Shown here: piece by piece, positions 10,603 through 19,800 of the stretch | How positions within the stretch are numbered: position 1 is the stretch's first letter | Layout of the letters: each line of letters opens with the position of its first letter | Assembly: GCA_029222685.1 (NCBI GenBank) | Contig: JARHVB010000002.1 | Location: 1 to 64,000 of the forward strand | Length of the DNA: 64,000 bases | Direction: 5' to 3' | DNA from: Terripilifer ovatus | Lineage (GTDB): Bacteria > Pseudomonadota > Alphaproteobacteria > Rhizobiales > Beijerinckiaceae | The notes under the pieces: generated by a model | What the model was told of the DNA's origin: nothing | The model's input: only the letters and a program-made list of their open reading frames with translations | Databases searched by the model: none | Made by a program: the position numbers and the translations under genes

Positions 10603-12101
10603 CAGATGGTCCTCCGGAGGTTGTCGTAGCGGGCGCAATCGGCGATCGGCGCATGGCGGAGCGTCAGTGCCGCCGGCGTCATGATGTTGGCCGGTGCAGC
10701 GGGTTCGCGTTGGCGAGCCAGGATGTTGAGAACGACGTCAGCGGAATGGACGCCGTGACCAAGCGCCTCGGCGCAGGCGGCTTCGACCGCCGACAAACCG
10801 TCAGTCAGCACCGCATTGAGGATGTCGACCATCTGTCGATTGCCGTCGTCGGTGCTGGCGAGCCTGCGCCGGATCCGTTCGATCGCGGCCGGCAGCACCC
10901 AGTCCTTGAAGGGTGCGCCGTTACGCAAGGCCCCGGGTTTGCGCGCGAGCACCGGCACGTAGTGCCAGGGATCGTAGGTCGTCTCGCCGCGTCCGAACGA
11001 CCGCGGATGCTCCGCAACGATCCGTCCATCCTGACGGATGACGATACGGTCGGCATAGGCTTGAACCTCGACCGGACGTCCGACGGCGCTGGCTGCGACC
11101 GAGTATTTGTTGTTGTCGAAGCGCACCAGGCAGGTTTTGGAGACCGATGCCGGCACCGCATGGAATCCGTCGAACCGACCGGCATAGGGAACGAGCTTCG
11201 GCCGTTCGGCTTCGAACACATCCCAGATCGTCTGATCGGACAGCTCCGGATGCCGATGCGCCTTGGCGTAGGCGATGCATTTGTCGAGCAGCCAGGCGTT
11301 GAGTTCGTCCAGCTTTTTGAACCGCAGCCGCGGCGTGAAGAAGCGTTCCCGGACCAACCCGACCTGGTTCTCCACCTGGCCCTTCTCCCAGCCCGACGCC
11401 GGCGTGCAGGCGACCGGATCGACCAGATAGTGGCTGCACATCTGCAGGAAGCGGCGATTGTAGCGGCGATCCTTGCCGACGAAGATCGTCTCCACCGCCG
11501 TCTTCATGTTGTCGTAGATGCCGCGACTGCAGGTGCCCTTGAACAGTGCGAACGCCCGGTCGTGGGCGTCGAACACCATCTCCTGCGTCTCGCGCGGATA
11601 GGCGCGCACGAACAGCATGCGGCTATGACACAGCCGGACGTGGGCGACCTTCACGAGTACCGTCACGCCGTTGAGGAGAACGATCTCGTGGCTCCAGTCG
11701 AACTGATAGGCTTCTCCTGGCGCAAAACTCAGCGGGACATAGGCCGCCGTGGTCGACTGTCCGCGCTCCTTGCTCCAGCGCCTGGCGTAACGCCGCACGG
11801 CATCGTAGCCGCCGTCGTAACCGCGTCCGCGCAACTCTTCGAAGATCCGGATCAGCGTCAGCTGTTCGCGCGCGGATTTGGCCGCGTTCGCCGCCAGCAG
11901 TTCATCGAGTTCCGCCGCCCATCGTCCAAGCTTGGGCCGCGGCTGCACCTGACGCTCATACTCGAACGAGGTCTCTCCCGACCTCAGCACCTTCCGGACC
12001 GTGTTCCGCGACACCTTCAGGTCACGGGCGATCTCCTTGATCGTCTTGCCCCTGATGAAATGTTCGCGCCGTATCCGCGCAATCGTCTCCACGATCAGCA
12101 T
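10602..12101 (-). CDS. istA: IS21-family transposase IstA
   Basis: A 499-aa DDE transposase. The N-terminal helix-turn-helix ([21 protein letters not shown], about 19-39) binds the ends. The catalytic core shows D in YQFDWSHE, D in IYDNMKTAV and E in GQVENQVG, with a C-terminal beta-barrel region. Length and motif order are normal for the family, and no frameshift is seen, so the element may be active. It precedes istB with a 1-3 nt overlap. Confidence 0.95.
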   Translation of the reverse strand: MLIVETIARIRREHFIRGKTIKEIARDLKVSRNTVRKVLRSGETSFEYERQVQPRPKLGRWAAELDELLAANAAKSAREQLTLIRIFEELRGRGYDGGYDAVRRYARRWSKERGQSTTAAYVPLSFAPGEAYQFDWSHEIVLLNGVTVLVKVAHVRLCHSRMLFVRAYPRETQEMVFDAHDRAFALFKGTCSRGIYDNMKTAVETIFVGKDRRYNRRFLQMCSHYLVDPVACTPASGWEKGQVENQVGLVRERFFTPRLRFKKLDELNAWLLDKCIAYAKAHRHPELSDQTIWDVFEAERPKLVPYAGRFDGFHAVPASVSKTCLVRFDNNKYSVAASAVGRPVEVQAYADRIVIRQDGRIVAEHPRSFGRGETTYDPWHYVPVLARKPGALRNGAPFKDWVLPAAIERIRRRLASTDDGNRQMVDILNAVLTDGLSAVEAACAEALGHGVHSADVVLNILARQREPAAPANIMTPAALTLRHAPIADCARYDNLRRTI

Positions 12102-12152
12102 CCCCGACCACCTGCTTCATGACAAAGCAGGCAGCGCAACAGCCAACCTGTA

Positions 12153-12214
12153 GGGGGTCAATTTTGGACGCCGATCCCCCGGCTCAGGGGGTCAATATTG
12201 CAGGCCGAATAACA
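12153..12214. repeat. IS21 right terminal repeats
   Basis: Inverted counterpart of the left end. It contains GGGGGTCAA twice (from 12153 and from about 12187) and ends in ACA. Relative to the left end, about 7 extra bases separate the two units. Confidence 0.85.
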
Positions 12215-12580
12215 GCGCTATTTCGCCAACGGCGCCTTCACTCATCACTATCCGCATCTGCATCTGCGCCCCGCCGACCAGCCCGCTGTCGTCCAGTCGG
12301 TTCTCGATGGCAGCAACACCGATCCACGCGATCGGCTCCTCACCGTGCTGATGATCGTCTGGCGGTTCCGCAACAACCTCTTCCACGGCGAGAAATGGGC
12401 TTACCAGCTCCAGGGTCAGCTTTCGAATTTCACCCACGCCAACACCGTTCTGATGCGGTTGCTAGAACAACACGGACAATTGGCTGCTTAACCAGCGCTA
12501 GGTGTCCTTTAGGGGAAAGCCTTCCCCTGCGGCCGAGCCAAGGTCTCGGCCGGCCCCTTCTGCGGGGACACCCCGCAACG

Positions 12581-12660
12581 CCCCGCAAAGAGTGAGAGTG
12601 GGGATCGAAGATCCATGACGGGTTGAGTGTCGAGAGAGAGGCTCCCGGCACCCGTCATGG
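12581..12660 (+). promoter_or_regulatory. Structured leader, copy 1 (upstream of DUF932 gene)
   Basis: Two elements are shared with leaders 2 and 3. The first is a GC stem enclosing AAGAGTGAGAG (12581-12603). The second is a hairpin with an 11-bp perfect outer stem (12613-12623 with 12650-12660) enclosing TCGAGAGAGAGGCTC. It ends 11 nt before ATG 12672 and covers the place of a ribosome site, so it could control translation. The stem sequences differ from the other copies while pairing is kept. Confidence 0.6.
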
Positions 12661-12671
12661 AGTTTGGTCCC

Positions 12672-13865
12672 ATGAACATGCAGGTTCTCGATGCCCGCCG
12701 CGACATGAGCGGCGCCTACAAGGTTGATGTCAGCCGCGGCGAGCGGATCGGCCGCGTTTCCTCGGAATGGTTCTCCCGGCCCGATGACGAGCGCTATCTG
12801 TCGCTGTCGGGGCTGGCGGATTCGGTGCGCCGCCGATCGGAGCGCAGCCGGACCCGCGTGGTGGAAACCGCGCTGATCCATGTCGAGGCGAGCCGCACCG
12901 ACCCGGAGCGATTGTCTCTCATCCTGCCGGGCTCGGACACGCCCGTCGCACCGACCCATTGGAGCTTCGGCCAGCTCGCCAGCCAGGTCGGCGCCCCCGC
13001 CGCCTATCTCCGCCAGCTCCCCGCCGCGCTGGCCGGCATCAACCTGCAATACGGGTTGACCTCGCATCGGGCCGAGCAGATCAAGACGCTCGAAACCGAC
13101 AACGGCCGGGTCGAGTTGCGCGCCGTCACCGGCCCCGACTATGGCAGGATCTACGATCACGAACTGGTCGAGGCGGTGCAGCGCATCGCGGGCAATGGCA
13201 CCGCCGACACGCGCTGGAAGGTGCCCGGCGTGCTCGACTGGTCGACGGGCGTCTACAATCCCCGTGTCGATATCACGAAGGACACGACGACGCTCTATGC
13301 GTCCGATCGCGACGTGTTCCTCTTCCTCGTGGACGATCTGAACCCCATCGAGGCTGGTCGGCTCCCCGATGGCTCGCCCGACCTGTATTTCCGCGGATTC
13401 TACTGCTGGAACTCGGAGGTCGGCGCGAAGACTCTCGGCATGGCGAGCTTCTATCTCCGCGCGGTCTGCCAGAATCGCAATCTGTGGGGCGTGGAAGATT
13501 TCGAGGAAATCACCATACGCCATAGCAAGTACGCTGCGTCGCGCTTTGCCCACGAAGCTGCGCCGGCGCTGCTCAATTTCGCGAACTCCTCGCCCATGCC
13601 CTTCATCAACGGCATCAAGGCCGCGCGCGAACGGATCGTCGCGAAATCTGATGAGGACCGCACCGAATTCCTGCGCAAGCGTGGGTTTTCAAAGGCCGAG
13701 ACCGGCAAGATCATCGAGACCGTTTTGGTCGAGGAAGGCCGTCCTCCGGAGTCGATCTTTGATTTCGTGGCGGGCATCACCGCCGTCGCCCGCGAAAAGA
13801 CCAACCAGGATGCGCGGCTCGAACTGGAGGGTAAGGCCAAGAAGCTGCTCGATCGCGCCGCCTGA
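12672..13865 (+). CDS. DUF932 domain protein
   Basis: A 397-aa protein of the DUF932 family (related to phage/plasmid YfjQ-like proteins). It is common as the first gene of this ICE housekeeping block, and its biochemical role is unknown. The conserved features seen include VELRAVTGPDYGRIYDHEL and SPDLYFRGFYCWNSEVG. The start is set at MNMQVLDARRDMSG, 11 nt after the structured leader, rather than at an upstream ATG inside the leader. The C-terminus is a charged helix. It is likely expressed with the ParB-like gene that follows, which has the same kind of leader. Confidence 0.85.
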   Translation: MNMQVLDARRDMSGAYKVDVSRGERIGRVSSEWFSRPDDERYLSLSGLADSVRRRSERSRTRVVETALIHVEASRTDPERLSLILPGSDTPVAPTHWSFGQLASQVGAPAAYLRQLPAALAGINLQYGLTSHRAEQIKTLETDNGRVELRAVTGPDYGRIYDHELVEAVQRIAGNGTADTRWKVPGVLDWSTGVYNPRVDITKDTTTLYASDRDVFLFLVDDLNPIEAGRLPDGSPDLYFRGFYCWNSEVGAKTLGMASFYLRAVCQNRNLWGVEDFEEITIRHSKYAASRFAHEAAPALLNFANSSPMPFINGIKAARERIVAKSDEDRTEFLRKRGFSKAETGKIIETVLVEEGRPPESIFDFVAGITAVAREKTNQDARLELEGKAKKLLDRAA

Positions 13866-13939
13866 TTTCCGTGAAGCCGGACGCGCGGTTTTCCGTGTCT
13901 CCGGCTTTGCGCCTTCGTGCCTTTCCGTTTCTCCATATC

Positions 13940-14027
13940 CGAAGCGCTGCCCTCCAAGAGTGAGAGGGCAGCGCTTCGCTTCGTGACGAGTTTGGGTTCG
14001 AGAGAGAGGCTCTCGGCGCTCGTCGCG
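13940..14027 (+). promoter_or_regulatory. Structured leader, copy 2 (upstream of ParB-like gene)
   Basis: Hairpin A has a 15-bp perfect stem (13940-13954 with 13964-13978) with loop CAAGAGTGA. Hairpin B pairs 13982-13990 with 14019-14027 (one G-T pair) and encloses TTCGAGAGAGAGGCTC. The layout equals copy 1, with different stem sequences. The ParB-like ATG follows 11 nt later. Confidence 0.65.
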
Positions 14028-14038
14028 GAGTAAGGAAC

Positions 14039-16183
14039 ATGGCAACTGCCGTTCAGAAGATCACCCTGTCGCCCTCGCGCGACATCCCCTTCAACAAGCT
14101 GGTGCTGAGCCAGTCGAACGTCCGGCGCGTGAAGGCCGGCGTCTCGATCGAGGAACTGGCCGAGTCGATCGCCCGTCGCGGCCTGATCCAGAGCCTTCAT
14201 GTGCGCCCCGTTCTCGATGGCGAAGGCCAGGAGACCGGCATGTTCGAGGTGCCCGCCGGCGGTCGCCGCTACCGCGCACTGGAAATGCTCGCCAAGCAGA
14301 AGCGTCTCAACAAGACTACCCCGGTCCCCTGCGTCGTATCGGCTGCGGATGCCGCCATCCTGATCGACGAGGTTTCGCTGGCCGAGAATATCGAGCGCGC
14401 ACCGCTTCATCCGCTCGACCAGTACCGCGCGTTTCAAGCCATGCGCGACAAGGGCATGACCGAAGAAGCCATCGCCGCAGCCTTCTTCGTCGGTGTCAAC
14501 GTGGTGAAGCAGCGCCTGCGCCTCGTGTCCGTCTCGCAAAACCTGCTGGACGTTTATGCCGATGATGGCATGACGCTCGAACAGCTCATGGCTTTCAGCG
14601 TGTCGGACGATCATGCCCGCCAGGAGCAGGTCTGGGAGCAGATCCGCAATAGCTGGCAGAAGGAGCCATATCATATCCGGCGCATGCTGACTGAGACCAC
14701 GGTTCGCGCATCTGAAAAGCGCGCAGTCTTCGTCGGCATCGACGTCTACGAGGCGGCGGGTGGCACCGTCCTGCGCGATCTGTTCGAGTCCGACGATGGC
14801 GGCTGGCTTCAGGACGTCGGGCTTCTGGACCGGCTCGTCTCCGAAAAGCTGTCGGTGATCGCTGACGAGATCGCCACCCAAGGCTGGAAATGGGTCGAGG
14901 CCGCCGTCAGCATCCCCTACGGCGTGACCCATGGCCTCCGTGAGATCGACGGTGTTCCGCTCGACATCACCGCGGAGGAACAGGCCGCGCGCGACGCGCT
15001 GCAGGATGAACTCGACCGCCTGACCGCCGAATACGAGGACGCGGACGAGCTTCCGGACGAGGTCGACGCTCGCCTGGGCGAGATCGAAGTGGCCATCGAA
15101 GCCCTCGACGACCGCCCCGTCCGCTATGACCCGGACGAGATCGCCATCGCAGGCGTGTTCGTCAGCATCGATGCCGACGGCTCGCTGTCGGTCGATCGCG
15201 GCTACGTCCGCCCCGAAGATGAGCTGCCGGTAGTGACTGCCGATGGCGACAGGCCGGACGACTTCGTCGACCCTGACACTGGCGAGATTAGCACGCCTGC
15301 CATCCAGCGCACGGTCATCACCATCGGCGGCCAGCCGGTTCAGGCTGAGGACGAGGAGGACGACGGCATCAAGCCTTTGCCCGACCGCCTCATCACCGAG
15401 CTGACCGCACATCGCACGCTCGCGCTGCGCGACGCCGTCGCGACCAGTCCGCACATTGCGATGACGGCGCTGCTCCACAAGCTGGTGTCGGACACCTTCC
15501 AGCATCGTGCCGCGACGGGCTGCCTGGATGCCAATGTCCGTCACATCTTCTTCCCCGCGCAGGCGGACGAGCTGAAGGATAGCCCTTCCGCGAAATCCGT
15601 CGCCGAGCGGCATGAGGCATGGAAGGTCGATGTCCCCGCCGACGATGCAGCCCTTTGGGACTGGCTCGCCGCGCTCGACGAGACCAGCCGCATGGCGTTG
15701 CTCGCCCATTGCGTCAGCTATGGCGTCAACGCGCTCTACGAGAAGCCGAACCCGTACAGCGGCTCCGGCGTGAGCGAGCACGGCCTGAAGGTCCGCCTGT
15801 CGCAGGCCGAACGGCTCGCGCGGGCGACTGGCATGGACATGGTGGAAGCGGGCTGGCGTCCTACTGTCAGCAACTATCTCGGCCGCGTCACAAAGGCGCG
15901 CATCCTCGAAGCTGTGCGCGAAGGCGCCGGCGAGCGGGCCGCGCAGCTCATCGACCATATGAAGAAAGGCGACATGGCTAAGGAAGCCGAACGCCTGCTG
16001 GCAGACACCGGCTGGTTGCCGGAACCGCTGCGCCTCAGCGGTGTCGACGATGCGCCGCCTGCCGACACGACTGACCAGGGCGCTAGCGACGAGGCGTTGC
16101 CCGCATTCCTCACCGAGGATGGCGACGATGACGAGCCGGTCGACGCTGACGACGACCACGAGTCGCTGATCGCGGCCGAGTGA
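14039..16183 (+). CDS. ParB/RepB/Spo0J-type nuclease-domain protein
   Basis: A 714-aa protein with an N-terminal ParB domain: SNVRR near residue 25, GGRRYRALEML near 80 and AENIERAPLHPLDQYRAF near 118. A helix-turn-helix follows (TEEAIAAAFFVGVNVVKQRL), then a long acidic and helical C-terminal part. Family members bind or nick DNA and act in partition or plasmid maintenance; this long form is typical of alphaproteobacterial ICEs and plasmids and is not next to the parA gene. The acidic tail (GDDDEPVDADDDHE) is notable. AAGGAA precedes ATG 14039. Confidence 0.85.
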   Translation: MATAVQKITLSPSRDIPFNKLVLSQSNVRRVKAGVSIEELAESIARRGLIQSLHVRPVLDGEGQETGMFEVPAGGRRYRALEMLAKQKRLNKTTPVPCVVSAADAAILIDEVSLAENIERAPLHPLDQYRAFQAMRDKGMTEEAIAAAFFVGVNVVKQRLRLVSVSQNLLDVYADDGMTLEQLMAFSVSDDHARQEQVWEQIRNSWQKEPYHIRRMLTETTVRASEKRAVFVGIDVYEAAGGTVLRDLFESDDGGWLQDVGLLDRLVSEKLSVIADEIATQGWKWVEAAVSIPYGVTHGLREIDGVPLDITAEEQAARDALQDELDRLTAEYEDADELPDEVDARLGEIEVAIEALDDRPVRYDPDEIAIAGVFVSIDADGSLSVDRGYVRPEDELPVVTADGDRPDDFVDPDTGEISTPAIQRTVITIGGQPVQAEDEEDDGIKPLPDRLITELTAHRTLALRDAVATSPHIAMTALLHKLVSDTFQHRAATGCLDANVRHIFFPAQADELKDSPSAKSVAERHEAWKVDVPADDAALWDWLAALDETSRMALLAHCVSYGVNALYEKPNPYSGSGVSEHGLKVRLSQAERLARATGMDMVEAGWRPTVSNYLGRVTKARILEAVREGAGERAAQLIDHMKKGDMAKEAERLLADTGWLPEPLRLSGVDDAPPADTTDQGASDEALPAFLTEDGDDDEPVDADDDHESLIAAE

Positions 16184-16237
16184 GCAAACCAGCGGGGAGC
16201 GGCGTCTGTCGTTCCCCGCACAATCTCCCATTCCATT

Positions 16238-16264
16238 GCCCGGCCTCGCGCCGGGCGTTTTCGT
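16238..16264 (+). terminator. Hairpin with T-tract between ParB-like and DUF1419 genes
   Basis: A 7-bp GC stem (16238-16244 with 16250-16256) is followed by GTTTTCGTTT. It sits 15-20 nt before the next ATG, so it could be a terminator or an attenuator. A second 7-bp hairpin (16192-16198 with 16213-16219) lies just upstream. Confidence 0.55.
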
Positions 16265-16278
16265 TTCAGGAGCCCGAC

Positions 16279-16695
16279 ATGGCCGACTATTTCACCCATT
16301 TCTCCTGCCTGCTCGACGTAGGTACGCCCGAGAATGCCGCCCGCGCACTCGACCTTTACAACACGCTGTCCGAAGAAGGCGCATCAGAGGAGCCGCCTTC
16401 CGAAGGCTTCCTGCTCTCGATCGAGCCCGAGCATGGCGGCACGAAGCTCTGGATGCGCGATGACGTCACCGGTGATCCCGAGCGGATGATCCAGTTCGTG
16501 AAACGCTGCGCTGTAGAATTCGGTCTCACCGGTCGCTGGGGTTTTCAATACGCCAACACCTGTTCGCGTCCGCGCCTCGACGGTTTCGGCGGAGGCGCAC
16601 ACGCTCTCGATCTCGCGACCGGCGAGACGATCGGCTGGACCTATACCGATGGCTGGCTCGCCGAGGTGCTCGACGGCGGTATGCCCGGCGACTGA
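16279..16695 (+). CDS. DUF1419 family protein
   Basis: A 138-aa acidic protein starting MADYFTHFSCLLDVG. It has the appearance of the DUF1419 family, found in the same position in related ICEs, between the ParB-like and strawberry-notch genes. Function unknown. It is soluble, with no signal peptide or membrane segment. Motifs include WMRDDVTGDPERMIQF and ETIGWTYTDGWL. The start is set at the ATG after CAGGAG; the frame extends further upstream but that part overlaps the hairpins. Confidence 0.75.
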   Translation: MADYFTHFSCLLDVGTPENAARALDLYNTLSEEGASEEPPSEGFLLSIEPEHGGTKLWMRDDVTGDPERMIQFVKRCAVEFGLTGRWGFQYANTCSRPRLDGFGGGAHALDLATGETIGWTYTDGWLAEVLDGGMPGD

Positions 16696-16702
16696 ACGAA
16701 AA

Positions 16703-16731
16703 GCGCCCACCTCACGGTCGGGCGCCTTTTT
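16703..16731 (+). terminator. Rho-independent terminator after DUF1419 gene
   Basis: A 6-bp GC stem (16703-16708 with 16720-16725) is followed by CTTTTT. It separates the DUF1419 gene from the strawberry-notch gene, which then has its own leader. Confidence 0.65.
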
Positions 16732-16738
16732 CATGTCA

Positions 16739-16815
16739 GGCCCCTGAGAGGAAGAGGCCGGCCGGGACGAGGCGAGTCCGGGTGGTTCGAGAGAGAGCGC
16801 CGCGCGGGCTTGTCC
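16739..16815 (+). promoter_or_regulatory. Structured leader, copy 3 (upstream of strawberry-notch gene)
   Basis: It contains a GGCC/GGCC stem enclosing a TGAGAGGAAGA loop (16739-16759). A second stem, 16765-16771 with 16809-16815 (one G-T pair), encloses GGTTCGAGAGAGAG. It lies 27 nt before ATG 16843. This is the same arrangement as copies 1 and 2, but more diverged. Confidence 0.5.
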
Positions 16816-16842
16816 GTTTTCCGCTCTCCCGAGGTTTTCGAC

Positions 16843-19800
16843 ATGAACATCCTGCTTCCCATCCCCGGCGAGGCCGCGGCGACGTCGCCGCTCGCCTCCA
16901 GCTCCAACGCCGCCGCGGCGATCCTGGCGGCCGCCAATCTCCTCCTTCCCCATCTTGAACGCGGCGCCCGGATCGATGCCGCAACCTTGCGCACCGCGCT
17001 CGAGACGGCATTTGGCGCATCGGACACATCCGGCGCCTGGACGTGGAAAACAGCCTACGAAGCCTGTGAGGTCGCCACCGTCCTCTTCCTGCGCAAATAC
17101 GGACGTGCGCTTTTCCGTAAATCCGCATCCCCGGCAGCGCGGCTTTCCACCTTCTCGAAAATCACCGGGCTTCTACCAACCCATACCCGCCGCTCGGAAG
17201 AAAGCGAGGCGCTTCAGCAATTCTCGACGCCGGTCCCGCTTGGCCTCGCCGTGGTGACGGCTGCGGCGATCACGCCGACCGACATCGTGCTGGAACCTTC
17301 AGCCGGCACCGGCCTGCTCGCCATTCTCGCATCGACGGCCGGCGGCTCGCTGATCCTCAACGAACTGGCCGACGTCCGTGCCGACCTCCTCTCGTTCCTC
17401 TTTCCGGCGCTTGCCGTCACGCGGTTCGACGCCGCGCAGGTCGACGATCATCTCGATCGAGCGGCCGTTCCGTCCGTCGTGCTAATGAACCCGCCGTTCT
17501 CAGCGATGGCCGGCGTCTCCGGCCGTGTTGCCGAAGCCGGGTTTCGCCATATCGCATCGGCGCTGAACCGGCTCGCGCCCGGTGGCCGCCTGGTCGCGAT
17601 CACCGGCGCCAATGTCGGTCCCGATATGTCCGAGTGGCGCGATGCCTTCGCGCGCCTGCAGGAACGAGGCCGTATCGTCTTCTCCGCCGCCATCGCGGGC
17701 TCTGTCTATGCCAAGCACGGAACGACCTTCGCGACACGCCTGACGGTCATCGACAAGCTGCCGGCCGAAGACCCCGCCAGCTTTCCAACTTCGCCCGGCA
17801 TGGCGCCCGATGTCGACACGCTGCTCGCTTGGATCGATCGCGACGTCCCGGCTCGGCCGCCCGTCACGATGTCGTCGGTCTCCGCAGCGATCTCGACCGC
17901 GCCCCCGAAATCCGTGCGCGGCTATCTCGCCCGCGCAACCGCTACGCGCTCGGCGCCGACGAGCGATCCCGACGGTGTGCAGCTTGGCTACGAGACCGTG
18001 GACTGGGCGCCGGGCGAGGGCGCACACCTCACCGAGGCGATCTATGAGGAATACGGATTGCAGTCGATCCGCATTCCCGGCTCCCAGGCCCACCCGACCA
18101 AGCTCGTCCAGTCTGCCGCCATGGCGAGCATCGCGCCGCCAAAGCCGAGCTATCGACCGACCCTGTCGGCGAACATTCTCCGCCTGCTATCCGATGCCCA
18201 GCTCGAGACGGTGATCTATGCCGGCGAGGCGCACAGCGACTATCTCGCCGGATCGTGGACGGTCGACGAGACCTTCGATGTCGTTAAGGCCGCGCCCGCC
18301 GACGCGCCCGACACCGTTCGCTTCCGCCGCGGCTTCATGCTCGGCGACGGCACCGGAGCCGGCAAAGGCCGCCAGTCGGCCGGCATCATCCTCGACAACT
18401 GGCTCCAGGGGCGGCGCAAGGCGGTCTGGATAAGCAAATCCGACAAGCTGATCGAGGACGCACAGCGCGACTGGTCCGCGCTCGGCATGGAGCGCCTGCT
18501 GGTCACACCGCTCTCGCGGTTCCCGCAGGGCAAGCCCATCGCGCTGTCGGAGGGCGTCCTATTTGCAACCTATGCCACGCTACGCTCCGACGACCGTGGC
18601 GAGAAGGTTTCGCGCGTGCGCCAGATCGTCGAATGGTTGGGCTTCGATTTCGACGGAGTGATCATTTTCGACGAGAGCCACGCGATGCAGAACGCCGGCG
18701 GCGGCAAGGGAGAACGCGGCGACGTCGCCGCCTCGCAGCAGGGACGTGCCGGCCTCCGGCTCCAGCACGCCCTGCCGAATGCGCGCATCGTCTACGTCTC
18801 TGCCACCGGCGCGACCACCGTCCACAATCTCGCCTATGCCCAGCGACTCGGCCTCTGGGGCGGCGATGATTTTCCGTTCGCTACGCGCGCGGAATTCGTG
18901 GAGGCCATCGAGGGCGGCGGTGTCGCGGCGATGGAGGTGTTGGCGCGCGACCTGCGCTCGCTCGGACTCTACACCGCCCGCTCGCTCTCCTACGACGGCG
19001 TGGAATACGAGCTGGTCGAACACCAGCTCACCGACGAACAGCGCCGCATCTACGATGCCTATGCCGGCGCGTTCGCCATCATCCACAATCACCTCGATGC
19101 GGCGATGGAGGCGGCCAACATCACCGGCTCGACCGGCACGTTGAACCGGCAGACGAAATCCGCCGCCCGCTCGGCCTTCGAATCCGCGAAACAGCGTTTC
19201 TTCGGGCATCTGCTGACATCGATGAAGACGCCGACCTTGATCGGCTCGATCGAGCGCGACCTTGCGGCTGGTCATGCCGCCGTCGTGCAGATCGTATCGA
19301 CCGGCGAAGCCCTCATGGAACGTCGCCTGGCCGAGATCCCGACCGACGAGTGGAACGACGTCCGCGTCGACATTACGCCGCGCGAATACGTCCTCGACTA
19401 TCTCGCCCATTCTTTCCCGGTGCAGCTCTATGAACCCTACACCGATGGCGAGGGCAATCTGTCGTCTCGCCCGGTCTATCGCGATGGCCAGCCCGTCGAG
19501 AGCCGCGAAGCCGTCGCGCGCCGCGACGAGCTGATCGAGCGCCTTGCTTCGCTTCCGCCCGTGCCGGGCGCGCTCGACCAGATCGTCCAGCGCTTCGGCA
19601 CCGACATGGTGGCCGAGGTGACGGGCCGCTCACGGCGGATCGTCCGCAAGGGCGACCGTCTGGCCGTGGAGAACCGCGCGCCGTCAGCCAACCTCGCCGA
19701 GACCGCCGCCTTCATGGATGACCTCAAGCGCATCCTCGTGTTCTCGGACGCGGGCGGCACCGGCCGCAGCTACCATGCGGAGCTGTCGGCGAGGAACCAG

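Larger units (their letters stand above)
9737..12214 (-). mobile_element. IS21-family insertion sequence (istA-istB)
   Basis: A 2,478-bp element with TGT...ACA termini, flanked by a perfect 7-bp target duplication gcgctat (9730-9736 and 12215-12221). It carries overlapping istA and istB on the minus strand. Both ends contain tandem inverted-repeat units with a TTGACCCC core. It is inserted in the HEPN gene. The intact genes and perfect duplication suggest a recent insertion. Confidence 0.95.
9506..12491 (+). pseudogene. HEPN-domain protein gene interrupted by IS21-family element
   Basis: The gene is in two parts, 9506-9736 and 12222-12491. Removing the IS (9737-12214) and one copy of the 7-bp duplication restores an open frame of 166 aa without any other change, ending at TAA 12489-12491. 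The rebuilt protein is mostly helical, and near its C-terminal half contains VWRFRNNLFHGEKW, a clear R-x4-H HEPN ribonuclease motif that lies wholly in the downstream part. As it stands, the 5' part reads into IS sequence and stops at 9871, producing a protein without the catalytic motif. AAGGAA precedes ATG 9506. It was the last gene of the defence-like operon. Confidence 0.85.

Noticed and set aside
10653..12122. 489-codon plus-strand ORF opposite istA
   Set aside because: Antisense shadow of the transposase; no motif and no ribosome site.
13451..16231. 926-codon minus-strand ORF across the DUF932 and ParB-like genes
   Set aside because: Antisense frame of two real genes and their leader; its composition reflects GC bias and no domain is visible.
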